Shown here: positions 23,222 to 29,716 of the stretch, piece by piece
Layout: each line of letters opens with the position of its first letter
Position numbering within the stretch: position 1 is the stretch's first letter
Virus record (IMG/VR): IMGVR_UViG_3300013212_000039
Span: 1-29,878 of that record
From: a virus
Direction: 5' to 3' (one strand)
Length of the DNA: 29,878 nt
Translations under genes and position numbers: made by a program
The notes under the pieces: model-generated
The model's input: only the letters and a program-made list of their open reading frames with translations
Databases searched by the model: none
What the model was told of the DNA's origin: nothing

Positions 23222-24046
23222 CTAATCGCGCCCTTGAACAAAGCGCAATGCCGTCGATGCTGTATCTGATATATCTTTGACCTTTCGCATAGCACTAGGC
23301 AGTGTTGTCTTTGCTGTACCGGCGGATGTCCAGTGTTTCCATACTGCCCTCAAGGTGACCATTGATTCAGTCTTCCATTGACCCATGAGATTGTATGTCC
23401 GGTAGTACACATCGTCTGCTGTCACACCTGCTCTAACCATTTCACGGAGCAACAAGTGAACGCCTTGCCATTCACCTGCACTAAACTCATCCGACCATCC
23501 TCGTGCCCTACGAAACGACATGAACACCAACAATGCCGGATCATCAGCGGCTGGTAGCTGTGCTTCCCTCTTCTTCCTTTGGGGGACTATAGGGGTATCT
23601 ATTTCTTTATAAGTCTTGTTCAATGTAATGGGGGGTATAAAATCTGTCCCCTCCACGGGGGTAATATTTGTCCCCTCCCCTACTCCATCAAACTCTATGA
23701 CTTGATCGTCTGTTGGTATCACCACATAAAGATTACTTGTCTGCCGTCCAGACGCCGTGCGTCTTTCACAGACTGCAAGCACCCTCTGGTTGCCCACAGT
23801 GACCGTACACAGGCGTTTGATGGCTGTCTTGACAGTTTGCTCACTAAGCCCTGTCTGCTTGGCTATTTTCGCAAGACTTGGCCAGCAAACATTTGTTTGA
23901 CCAATGTGCATAGTCAGACATGTTAATACCATCCAGTCAGACGGTTGGAACAGGTGAAGATTCTCCACCAATTCCGTTTCAATCCGAATGAATGTAAGGT
24001 TCTCAACACGTTGCCCGTAAGAGCGTCCAGTAAACACACCAATCAT
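23222..24046 (-). CDS. Winged-helix replication initiator (DnaD/O-type)
   Basis: 274 aa from ATG 24046, which overlaps the upstream stop as ATGA; the frame is open 42 bases further but that start would overlap the upstream gene by 46 bases. Residues about 35-80 (QPSDWMVLTCLTMHIGQTNV, CWPSLAKIAKQTGLSEQTVK) are a winged HTH of the kind that binds phage origins. Residues about 115-150 hold a short peptide repeat, EGTNITP and EGTDFIPP, encoded by two iteron-like DNA repeats. A basic linker (PQRKKREAQ) follows. The C-terminal domain (about 170-255, LVFMSFRRARGWSDEFSAGE, then YRTYNLMGQWKTESMVTLRA) is helical like DnaD-type replisome organisers. It likely recognises the origin and recruits loader and helicase encoded just downstream. 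Confidence 0.65.
   Translation of the reverse strand: MIGVFTGRSYGQRVENLTFIRIETELVENLHLFQPSDWMVLTCLTMHIGQTNVCWPSLAKIAKQTGLSEQTVKTAIKRLCTVTVGNQRVLAVCERRTASGRQTSNLYVVIPTDDQVIEFDGVGEGTNITPVEGTDFIPPITLNKTYKEIDTPIVPQRKKREAQLPAADDPALLVFMSFRRARGWSDEFSAGEWQGVHLLLREMVRAGVTADDVYYRTYNLMGQWKTESMVTLRAVWKHWTSAGTAKTTLPSAMRKVKDISDTASTALRFVQGRD
23630..23678. repeat. Pair of iteron-like direct repeats inside the initiator gene (candidate replication origin)
   Basis: On the plus strand two near-copies occur at 23630-23654 and 23657-23678. Both have a run of five or six G, then TA, an A/T-rich core, then TGTCCCCTCC. They differ by a short indel in the core. Each unit also has G-run/C-run ends, giving partial dyad symmetry. 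A third, weaker G-rich element (GGGGGACTATAGGGG) starts at 23581. Many phages, lambda being the classic case, keep their origin as iterons within the initiator gene. Confidence 0.4.
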
Positions 24047-24594
24047 CTGTATGGGCATCCTTCGCAGAGCGTTACTTCTGCGTTGCATTCTTTATGGTTC
24101 TTGAGTATCCGTTCGGCATCCTTTGGCGTCATGCCATCAGGTACTTTGACGAGCTCATTCACTCGAGGTGTAACAGGTTCACCACGTATCGCACCAGTCA
24201 AGTCATCAATGGTCATCTGTGCAGCGTGTGCAGTGTTAAGCCAAGATGTCTGCTCGTTTGAATCAAGTCTCGCAACGACGCGGTGATGTGTCCATGACAA
24301 CCCAACTACCCTGTTGCTATGTGGTACTGATCGTGCCACCCACGCATAGTTTGCCAAGGCCTGATACGAATGACCTGTACTCTCCATGGCTTGGCTGTAC
24401 TTCTCGCCGTATGCAGTACTGCCATAGTTAAGAGCATCACCCAAGGCAAATTGAAATGCCGTCTCCAACCTTGACAACGTAGACATCAATCTAGCCCAGT
24501 CATCAAAAGAAATATCCGATATAAATTCAATTCCCACATCGGATATTCGGACAGTGTCAGGCATACTTGCAAACCTGACTATCTCATTACTCAT
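24043..24594 (-). CDS. Uncharacterised phage/plasmid DNA-binding-type protein with C-terminal cysteine cluster
   Basis: 183 aa from ATG 24594, with GGAAAG eight bases upstream; the frame can be extended with a TTG 36 bases further up, which is less likely. Residues about 45-135 (LETAFQFALGDALNYGSTAY, GEKYSQAMESTGHSYQALAN, YAWVARSVP, LSWTHHRVVARLD) match a helical protein I know from many phages and mobile elements of Gram-positive bacteria ('LGDWLNYGE..YGEKY.QA...TG.SY.TL.NYA.VA..V ... LSWSHH..VA'), thought to be HTH-like and DNA binding. The C-terminus has C-x7-C-x2-C (ECNAEVTLCEGCPYR), a possible metal site. It overlaps the small membrane gene upstream by 8 bases and the initiator downstream as ATGA. 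Confidence 0.55.
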   Translation of the reverse strand: MSNEIVRFASMPDTVRISDVGIEFISDISFDDWARLMSTLSRLETAFQFALGDALNYGSTAYGEKYSQAMESTGHSYQALANYAWVARSVPHSNRVVGLSWTHHRVVARLDSNEQTSWLNTAHAAQMTIDDLTGAIRGEPVTPRVNELVKVPDGMTPKDAERILKNHKECNAEVTLCEGCPYR

Positions 24595-24724
24595 CCCACT
24601 TACTTTCCTTATCTTTGAATGTCTCTTCAATCATAAGCGCAATGTACGCGAACACGGCAACCGGAATGATGAACAGAAGTGCAATGACTGCAATCAAGAT
24701 GATCCATCCTCCGTTTATGCTCAT
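24587..24724 (-). CDS. 45-aa single-pass membrane protein
   Basis: A short gene. ATG 24724 overlaps the upstream TGA as ATGA, and the TAA at 24587-24589 lies within the start of the next gene (ATGAGTAA). The product is MSINGGWIILIAVIALLFII, then PVAVFAYIALMIEETF and a charged tail KDKESKWDE. Residues 7-31 form one long hydrophobic helix, with a short outside N-terminus and a charged C-terminus. Tight packing with both neighbours, in the same junction style as the rest of the operon, is strong evidence that it is translated. Candidates include a superinfection-exclusion or host-envelope-modifying protein; a holin is possible but the early operon is an unusual place for one. Function unknown. 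Confidence 0.75.
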   Translation of the reverse strand: MSINGGWIILIAVIALLFIIPVAVFAYIALMIEETFKDKESKWDE

Positions 24725-25317
24725 TCGTCTAAACCTACCGTCTTGATGACGTACTTGGTTTCCTCTGGCGTGACACTGAAACCATTGATGGTTGCCAATG
24801 AGGGGTCATCAAGCATTGTCTGCTTCAGCTCCTCTGGTATCAGGCTGACAAGCACAGATGCCTTGACTTTGATTACACTAGGGCAGTTAATCTGCGCCCA
24901 GAACACGCTTGCTTCATCATGTGCAACGCTGACCTTAGCCTTGCTATGGCGGATGGCAATGTCACCCCAAGGTGTAGTCAATGTCTTGATACGCAGTGAC
25001 CCGTCTGCCTTGCGTGGAAGAGACCCTTCAGCGTAGCGTCCAAGTTGATTCTGATACGTCTGCAACAGCCAAGCCTCACGATTCTGCAATCGTTTGAGCT
25101 CACGTTCTTGTTGCTTGACAAGTAGATTGTATTTGGCTTGCACTCCGACCTGCCTAGACTTTACGTCTGCGATTGCCCGCAGAACCGCCAAAGCGTCCTC
25201 TTCAGTGGTGACTTCTGGAGTTAGCCACTTAGACTTAGGGCCGGCATATTCTCCGGTATCAGGGTGGTACAGATGCACCACCCCGTCCTCTTCAATCTCT
25301 ACCCATTCGATGTTCAT
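24721..25317 (-). CDS. Gp157-like coiled-coil phage protein
   Basis: 198 aa; ATG 25317 overlaps the stop of the annealing-protein gene as ATGA. The N-terminus is WVEIEEDGVVHLYHPDTGEY. Residues about 45-95 form a charged coiled-coil-like helix (YNLLVKQQERELKRLQNREA WLLQTYQNQL). Next comes a beta segment, KTLTTPWGDIAIRHSKAKVSV, then a C-terminal alpha/beta part (VIKVKASVLVSLIPEELK). Helix followed by 'K+..TP.G.I.IR....V.V' is the layout of siphovirus Gp157-type proteins found beside single-strand annealing proteins. Their biochemical role is not settled; protection from nucleases (Gam-like) has been suggested for some relatives. Here it pairs with a Rad52-like annealing protein and a nuclease upstream. 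Confidence 0.5.
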   Translation of the reverse strand: MNIEWVEIEEDGVVHLYHPDTGEYAGPKSKWLTPEVTTEEDALAVLRAIADVKSRQVGVQAKYNLLVKQQERELKRLQNREAWLLQTYQNQLGRYAEGSLPRKADGSLRIKTLTTPWGDIAIRHSKAKVSVAHDEASVFWAQINCPSVIKVKASVLVSLIPEELKQTMLDDPSLATINGFSVTPEETKYVIKTVGLDE

Positions 25318-25961
25318 TCGACCACCTTCACAATGCGTCCTTCGACCAGACCATTGATGAGCTCGTTAGCTTCATGAAACATCTTGCAATCCCTCAGCAC
25401 CATTGCCGCTGAGTACACTGCATCTACCTCGTAGTCTTCACGACCACTAAGCAGTTGATAAATACGGGCATTGTCTTCCTTTGGCATATCGCCCCAGAGA
25501 CGCACAACTTCTGCCTTAAGCATGGCTCCACCTTCACGCATCGTACGCTTGATTACGGTAGGTGTGGCTGTTAGCGGTATCTTTGACTTTGTATCAATAG
25601 GCGAATCAACGATGCGTGGATTCTCTGCACCTTGCACTACCTCATCAAACTCAGGTGCAAACTGGGTTCCATACCCAAGGATGCCAAGAGCTCGACCAAT
25701 AGCACCGGTCTCTGCCTTCTCAAGGAAGTCAGCAAAGCCACGAGCATCTTCCATCTTAGTTCCTTCAGCAACCACACGTCCATGCTGATCGGATATCTGT
25801 GCCTTGCAGATGGCGTACTTGTTTTCCATGTCAAACGTGACAATGGATGTTGTGATGGCCCAGTCCGGATTTTCATTACGGAACCAGACAAGCCGCCATT
25901 TAACTTCGAGGTATGACTTACCCTTCAGCGAAATCAAATGGTCGTTCGGATTAAAACTCAT
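25314..25961 (-). CDS. Single-strand DNA annealing protein (Rad52/Sak-like)
   Basis: 215 aa, start overlapping the previous stop as ATGA. Residues 17-45 (YLEVKWRLVWFRNENPDWAI), 50-60 (AICKAQISD) and 69-106 (KMEDARGFADFLEKAETGAI, GRALGILGYGTQFAPEFDE) match a large phage family of Rad52-related annealing proteins: 'YL.VA.RL.WFR..HP.W ... EKAETGAIGRAL...GYGTQF'. These bind single-stranded DNA and pair complementary strands during phage recombination and repair, usually with an exonuclease or nuclease partner; the VRR-NUC gene upstream may be that partner. The C-terminal half (about 130-215) is a separate helical part, less conserved, possibly for binding SSB or other partners. Confidence 0.7.
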   Translation of the reverse strand: MSFNPNDHLISLKGKSYLEVKWRLVWFRNENPDWAITTSIVTFDMENKYAICKAQISDQHGRVVAEGTKMEDARGFADFLEKAETGAIGRALGILGYGTQFAPEFDEVVQGAENPRIVDSPIDTKSKIPLTATPTVIKRTMREGGAMLKAEVVRLWGDMPKEDNARIYQLLSGREDYEVDAVYSAAMVLRDCKMFHEANELINGLVEGRIVKVVE

Positions 25962-26197
25962 TTTACTACTCCCTTGAAAAACTCAAGCAACCCTACAGGC
26001 TTAGGTTTAGGCAGCCTGTCATTAATCTTGGCAAGCGTTTCGCTTGCATTACGAAGCTGACGTGTTACATCTTCCAATTCTTTGCGTGTCTCATGGTCAA
26101 TGCAATCAAGCTCCATCGACGTAGCATATGCAACAGTGCAAATGCTACGTGTGTTCACCAACAACGTGGTGATGCAGTCTCTACTCTCCGTCTTCAT
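25958..26197 (-). CDS. Small helical protein of unknown function (79 aa)
   Basis: 79 aa from ATG 26197, with GAGAGA about nine bases upstream and a 17-base overlap with the preceding gene. Its stop overlaps the start of the annealing-protein gene as ATGA, which argues that it is translated. Residues about 33-62 form an amphipathic, charged helix (DHETRKELEDVTRQLRNASE, TLAKINDR) likely to dimerise as a coiled coil. The C-terminus PKPKPVGLLEFFKGVVK is a proline-lysine hinge followed by a hydrophobic amphipathic segment, which might bind a partner or a membrane. No known family is recognised. Confidence 0.6.
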   Translation of the reverse strand: MKTESRDCITTLLVNTRSICTVAYATSMELDCIDHETRKELEDVTRQLRNASETLAKINDRLPKPKPVGLLEFFKGVVK

Positions 26198-26885
26198 TGT
26201 TCATTCTCTCTATGATGGCTTCTTCAGGGTCTTTGCCAGCAACCTTCTCAAGGAAGAATGTGTTAGCGTACAACGCTGTCCGAAGATTACATCGAGTCAT
26301 AAGCAGTTGACACTGCTCAAAGTCAACGCTCCACTCAAACAGTGGCTTGCAAACCCATTCAACTTCACCGTCTGTGTCGTAGTTGTTCTCTTGTGCAATG
26401 AACAGTACCTGCGCGGTGTCGCTGCCCAAAATCACAGCATCATCAACGGTGGTTACAGAACCATTCAACTTCATGCCAAAAGCCATTGTGTATGGGTCAG
26501 AGACAACGTCTCCATGTCCAGGTGACCACGTCAAGCTCTGTGCAAACCATCCCTGTCCGCCCAACAGGCATCGGAATTTATCCTTGTAGAAAATGCCACG
26601 CCATTCCATCCCAAGTGCAGCCCACGAAACTTGACGTGGAACAGATGTGCTACCAAATGCTTCCTTGTCAATTTCATCCTGTGCTTCTTGAAACGTGTCA
26701 AACAACTTGACGAAGTCAATGCCTACATCATTGCCTTCAGCCTTGCTACCGTAACACAGCACACCTTGAAGGCTACCGTCCAATACCTTGATGTCTTGGA
26801 TACAAAACACAGGTGCAGTGGCATACTTGTCTACTACAAACATCCAATCTTCTTTATGGATGGGAAACATCTTTACTGTTCGCAT
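26181..26885 (-). CDS. Unrecognised early protein (234 aa)
   Basis: 234 aa. It begins MRTVKMFPIHKEDWMFVVDK; ATG 26885 overlaps the VRR-NUC gene by 32 bases, and ATG 26870 (MFPIHKEDW) is an alternative start. The product is acidic and rich in Trp/Phe/Asp, with beta-like segments (GSLQGVLCYGSKAEGNDVGI, WRGIFYKDKFRCLLGGQGWF) and a final helix ending AIIERMNNEDGE. No signal peptide, membrane helix or catalytic motif is visible. It sits between the nuclease and the recombination genes and is co-transcribed with them. I do not recognise it. Confidence 0.6.
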   Translation of the reverse strand: MRTVKMFPIHKEDWMFVVDKYATAPVFCIQDIKVLDGSLQGVLCYGSKAEGNDVGIDFVKLFDTFQEAQDEIDKEAFGSTSVPRQVSWAALGMEWRGIFYKDKFRCLLGGQGWFAQSLTWSPGHGDVVSDPYTMAFGMKLNGSVTTVDDAVILGSDTAQVLFIAQENNYDTDGEVEWVCKPLFEWSVDFEQCQLLMTRCNLRTALYANTFFLEKVAGKDPEEAIIERMNNEDGE

Positions 26886-27261
26886 TCAAAAACCTTTCAA
26901 CTCTGGTGACTTGTGAGTCATCCCCAATCGTCTTCTCTGTTTCAATGATGATGTTCAGAACACATTCCACTGTCCGACATATGGTTGTCATGCTCTGATC
27001 AGCAAGGTGCTTCTGTTCGGTGCGTACTTTGCCAGTCTGTGTCTTCAATTCAATGGCTACGCCGCAAGGTATCTTCCACCAAGGTGCGTGGATGTATAAG
27101 TCAGGCACGCCAACCGTGTTACCTTGCCATCCTGTCGCATAACTGTAAGACCCACATCGGGTGCATCTCTGCTTGCCCCTACTCTTGCCAACCTCTAAGA
27201 CTGTGTACCCAAGTAACGCCAAAGTGGAACGCACGATGTTTTGAAACTGTGCTTCTGTCAT
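26854..27261 (-). CDS. VRR-NUC domain nuclease
   Basis: 135 aa. The core of a PD-(D/E)xK-type VRR-NUC nuclease is visible: GYTVLEVGKSRGK in the first strand region, GVPDLYIHAP with Asp54, AIELKTQTGKVRTEQ with Glu71, Lys73 and Gln83, and a closing helix. Stand-alone phage VRR-NUC proteins of about 100-140 aa are thought to cut branched or flap DNA, for example Holliday-junction-like structures. A CTRCGS segment (Cys33, Cys36) is inserted between the first strand and GVPD; with only two cysteines it is an incomplete or dimer-completed zinc site. The C-terminal 35 residues beyond the core are acidic and then polar. A 97-base gap precedes the gene. Confidence 0.75.
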   Translation of the reverse strand: MTEAQFQNIVRSTLALLGYTVLEVGKSRGKQRCTRCGSYSYATGWQGNTVGVPDLYIHAPWWKIPCGVAIELKTQTGKVRTEQKHLADQSMTTICRTVECVLNIIIETEKTIGDDSQVTRVERFLNANSKDVSHP

Positions 27262-27358
27262 GGTATTATCTCTCTGTCTCGATGTTTATACTCCTCTCGG
27301 TCAGGCCAGCATCTATCTCCCAAGGTGCTGGTCTTTTTCTTCTCACGGTAGAAATGTA
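27262..27358. other. 97-base gap inside the minus-strand operon
   Basis: No open frame of note. Read on the minus strand it holds GAGAGG/GAGAGA Shine-Dalgarno-like elements before the VRR-NUC ATG (27261). I could not find a convincing -35/-10 pair. It contains the hairpin described in a separate entry. It is one of the few larger gaps in the early operon and could hold an internal promoter or processing site. Confidence 0.4.
27304..27338 (+). terminator. Terminator-like hairpin read on the plus strand
   Basis: GGCCAGCA (27304-27311) can pair with TGCTGGTC (27326-27333) as eight pairs including one G-T, with a 14-base loop, followed directly by TTTTT (27334-27338). The shape is that of an intrinsic terminator on the plus strand, but all nearby genes are on the minus strand. 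It may stop antisense transcription or simply be a stem in the minus-strand leader. The large loop makes it a moderate candidate only. Confidence 0.3.
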
Positions 27359-27892
27359 TCACCCGTAGGTATCGCTGTCAAGCATCTTCACATTGTGTCC
27401 CCAATGCCACAGATACCGTGTGATTTCCCGTGTAATGCCGTACTTGTGTGCCTTCACGTAACCGGCTAACTTCATTGCTATGTACAGAGATCGTGGTTCA
27501 GGAGCTCGTGCTATCAACTCTCTGAAGTTACCATCCTTGTAGGCAACATCAATCCACGCAGCGTATGAGAGCTTCGGGTGTACTGTTACATCCCATGCAT
27601 CAAACTCAGGTTGGATAGGTTGCTTCACCCATGTGCGCCGAACGACGATACCAGTCCGGAATTTCCATTCCATTCGTCTGATGCCTTGATGTGCACCGTT
27701 GAGGAAATCACACCACTTCTGCCTGTTAGATGGCGTCCTAGGGCATTCATAGCCGTCTATGCACACCAATCCGTTACCCTTCGACCTCCGCATCATGTTC
27801 ACGTATTCAGCAGCAAGCATTCGGGCAGCAGCAATTGTTGCTGCCCATTCGTGTTTGCCCGGCCGACTGACCTTGTAAACGCTGGTTACCAT
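27359..27892 (-). CDS. Unrecognised early protein (177 aa)
   Basis: 177 aa from ATG 27892, which overlaps the previous stop as ATGGTAA, the junction also used by the endolysin. The frame is open to 27955 but a longer start would overlap the upstream gene by 70 bases. The product is basic and Trp/Arg-rich: N-terminal helix (EWAATIAAARMLAAEYVNMM), then GLVCIDGYECPRTPSNRQKW with two Cys, aromatic beta segments (MEWKFRTGIVVRRTWVK, DAWDVTVHPKLSYAAWIDVA) and a helical C-terminus (RSLYIAMKLAGYVKAHKYGI). No catalytic motif is recognised. Being basic, it could bind nucleic acid. Function unknown. Confidence 0.6.
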   Translation of the reverse strand: MVTSVYKVSRPGKHEWAATIAAARMLAAEYVNMMRRSKGNGLVCIDGYECPRTPSNRQKWCDFLNGAHQGIRRMEWKFRTGIVVRRTWVKQPIQPEFDAWDVTVHPKLSYAAWIDVAYKDGNFRELIARAPEPRSLYIAMKLAGYVKAHKYGITREITRYLWHWGHNVKMLDSDTYG

Positions 27893-28320
27893 TTGGGTTT
27901 GCTGATGCCCTTGATGCGATCTCGGCAAAAGCCACAACGCCAAGGTGGTGTCCAATTGCCATTCAGAAATTCGTCAAGCACCATCCACAGCGGAGCCTTC
28001 TCCATGTTGTCCCAGTCTCGCGTCCTGTCTCCGTTGTTGTTACGGCTAACAAGGACATCAAACTCATTCTGCGTTTTAACAACGTATGTGCTGTCTGTCA
28101 CGCTGATTGCGTGTGGCAGTGTTTCCTCATCAGCGGCAAAGGAACACAGGTCAAGACGCCAAGATGGCCAACTTACTGTTGCCATAGGTTTGCCCTGAAA
28201 CAGACTCACCTTGACTTCAAACGTTTTGTATCCGCCCTCGAGGTTGATGTCTCCCTCTTTGCCTAGCTTATCAATGACGGATTCAGCATTTTTAGTCAGC
28301 TCAAAGATATCTCTACTCAT
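27886..28320 (-). CDS. Unrecognised early protein (144 aa) with C-terminal CxxC
   Basis: 144 aa; ATG 28320 has GGAGAAAG about six bases upstream. The N-terminal third is a helix followed by a beta-hairpin (GGYKTFEVKVSLFQGKPMAT, VSWPSWRLDLCSF). The middle is DSTYVVKTQNEFDVLVSRN, and the C-terminus has WMVLDEFLNGNWTPPWRCGF with CRDR, giving a CGFC pair. A lone CxxC may bind metal as part of a dimer. I do not recognise the family. It is in the stretch of accessory early genes upstream of the nuclease and overlaps the next gene by 7 bases. Confidence 0.6.
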   Translation of the reverse strand: MSRDIFELTKNAESVIDKLGKEGDINLEGGYKTFEVKVSLFQGKPMATVSWPSWRLDLCSFAADEETLPHAISVTDSTYVVKTQNEFDVLVSRNNNGDRTRDWDNMEKAPLWMVLDEFLNGNWTPPWRCGFCRDRIKGISKPKW

Positions 28321-28346
28321 GATGTTCTTTCTCCATAATGCCCGAA

Positions 28347-28371
28347 GGCGTACCTGCGTGGTCTGCGTGTG
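28347..28371. repeat. Shared GGCGTACCTGC/TGCGTGTG element, copy 1
   Basis: GGCGTACCTGC, six bases, then TGCGTGTG. It lies in the 51-base gap upstream (on the minus strand) of the 144-aa gene. The same two blocks recur at 29754-29776. The role is unknown. Confidence 0.35.
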
Positions 28372-28761
28372 CTAATCAAAATGCCTATCCAGCATGTCAG
28401 CAACCCATCCCAAGACTTTTACTGAATCGTGTCCGATGCCGCTGAAGCAGATGTCATAAAACGATTCGTGAAATGAGAGCTCGTCTGTTGGGTTGTCATA
28501 GATCTCATCGATGTCCATGTCAATCTTGTTGGCGTATGCAGCCATGCCAAGGAATGCAAGGTTGTTAAATATGTTGCTGTAGTCAGTGTCATCGCTGTGT
28601 TCGATTGTTTTAGCGATAGCGATGCCATGATGGATGTATGGCATCAAGTGTTCAGCAAGACCGCAGACACAGGCGAATTCGCCCGTGTCCTTGGTGTAAT
28701 GCCCTCGCCCATCCCACTCATCTGTGAAGGCGATGTCCCACTCTACTAAATCTCTGTTCAA
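28372..28761 (-). CDS. Unrecognised acidic early protein (129 aa), TTG start
   Basis: 129 aa, very acidic (many Asp/Glu). The start appears to be TTG 28761 overlapping the upstream stop as TTGA; a strong GGAGAGGTGG lies just before it and no ATG or GTG exists nearby in frame, so the rare start codon is well supported. The sequence is helical with aromatic and His residues: WDIAFTDEWDGRGHYTKDTG, CVCGLAEHLMPYIHHGIAIA, NNLAFLGMAAYANKIDMDID. A small acidic protein in an early operon resembles DNA-mimic or anti-defence proteins in character, but there is no motif to prove this. Function unknown. Confidence 0.6.
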   Translation of the reverse strand: MNRDLVEWDIAFTDEWDGRGHYTKDTGEFACVCGLAEHLMPYIHHGIAIAKTIEHSDDTDYSNIFNNLAFLGMAAYANKIDMDIDEIYDNPTDELSFHESFYDICFSGIGHDSVKVLGWVADMLDRHFD

Positions 28762-29438
28762 TCCAGCACCACCTCTCCGAATAGGCAGACTTGGAACACC
28801 TTGCCTGACAGGTCAGCGTCCCAATTCTCAGGATACTCAAGTGTGGAATCAGGAATGAGCTCACGGTCAATAAGATATTGGATTGCCCATGTCATCCACC
28901 GTGGTGTGATTGTCTGCCCCTCATCCTTGCGGATGTTACTGTACACAGCGTTGTCCTTGATATCGCCGTCGAGACACACCGTGCCTGTAGCGTTGTCAAA
29001 GGTTGCTGAGTAAATCCAGTCAGGTTCCGACCAATTCTCCCAGAGTGTCTGTGCCATTCTGATGCTGATACAGCCATGGTCAACACACATGCTGTCCCAA
29101 TAGGACGTGCGATTCTCAAGTGTCTGCACAAAGTCTTCCAAGTCTTCAAAGTTGACTGCGTCATCGGAATCGAGTGTCCGCCACGCTTGGATTGACTTGT
29201 AGACAACAGGCATCGGTGGTGTTCCGCTATTGTGCAGAGTGATGCCATAGGAGATGTCTACACGCTGACGCTTTTCGCGAGTCCGAAATGCAGGGGTCGT
29301 GAATGTCTTTACGAAAATCGTGACAGGCAGCACCATGTTGGTAAGATCGATGTCCTCAACACACTCGGCCTGACGGCTGTGTCCGATGATAGAACCGACC
29401 TTCAGTAGGTCGATGGGTGACATCTTGTAGATACTCAT
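28758..29438 (-). CDS. Unrecognised early protein (226 aa)
   Basis: 226 aa from ATG 29438, with GGAG ten bases upstream; a TTG eight codons further up is less likely because it would run into the stop of the preceding small gene. The protein is acidic and Trp/Thr-rich with beta segments (LPVTIFVKTFTTPAFR, RQRVDISYGITLHNSGTPPM), then FEDLEDFVQTLENRTSYWDS and a Trp-rich middle (MAQTLWENWSEPDWIYSATF). It ends FQVCLFGEVVLD. No known domain is recognised. It is co-transcribed with the 129-aa gene through the TTGA overlap. Confidence 0.6.
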   Translation of the reverse strand: MSIYKMSPIDLLKVGSIIGHSRQAECVEDIDLTNMVLPVTIFVKTFTTPAFRTREKRQRVDISYGITLHNSGTPPMPVVYKSIQAWRTLDSDDAVNFEDLEDFVQTLENRTSYWDSMCVDHGCISIRMAQTLWENWSEPDWIYSATFDNATGTVCLDGDIKDNAVYSNIRKDEGQTITPRWMTWAIQYLIDRELIPDSTLEYPENWDADLSGKVFQVCLFGEVVLD

Positions 29439-29442
29439 AATT

Positions 29443-29616
29443 TTAATTCTCCACACAAACAATCTGGCATCCCGCTGTAGGAAAGGAATGCATCAAACAA
29501 AACTGGAGAGCCTCTGTGCGAGTGTCGAAGACAAGTGTAAGCCCGTCTGCGTCTTGGAGCTCTTGACCATCGCTGTTGACGATGACAAACAATCGGATAA
29601 CCCTTCGTTGTTCCAT
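29443..29616 (-). CDS. Small protein of unknown function (57 aa)
   Basis: ATG 29616 has AGAGAGG ten bases upstream, and the TAA at 29443-29445 lies four bases before the ATG of the next gene. The product is MEQRRVIRLFVIVNSDGQEL, then QDADGLTLVFDTRTEALQFC and a C-terminus LMHSFPTAGCQIVCVEN. It reads as a compact alpha/beta protein (strand, turn, strand, helix, strand) without a membrane segment. Good Shine-Dalgarno and tight spacing to the next gene support it. No family is recognised. Confidence 0.65.
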   Translation of the reverse strand: MEQRRVIRLFVIVNSDGQELQDADGLTLVFDTRTEALQFCLMHSFPTAGCQIVCVEN

Positions 29617-29716
29617 CTATGTAAAACCTCTCTAAGTAAACTCAACTAACAAGGACAGTATACAGCCGAAACCCGCACGTAGGTACGGATTCCATTTGCA
29701 TAATCCTACGATTGTT
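29617..29716 (-). promoter_or_regulatory. Intergenic region; weak candidate promoter of the early operon
   Basis: 100 bases with no gene. On the minus strand a -10-like TATACT lies at 29657-29662, about 40 bases before the ATG of the 57-aa gene, but no good -35 is found 16-18 bases upstream of it. CGTAGG and CCTACG in the same region can form a 6-base stem with a 21-base loop. It may contain a phage or activator-dependent promoter. Confidence 0.25.

Noticed and set aside
26082-26525. 147-aa plus-strand open frame
   Set aside because: It crosses antisense over two minus-strand genes that have good start signals; low-complexity product and no neighbours on that strand.
27578-28198. 206-aa plus-strand open frame
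   Set aside because: It is antisense to two coupled minus-strand genes with proper start/stop overlaps; the Ser/Arg/Leu-rich product looks like a shadow.
28320-28380. Tiny frame ending MEKEHHE upstream of the 144-aa gene
   Set aside because: No start codon gives a protein longer than seven residues, so it is kept only as part of the repeated-element observation.
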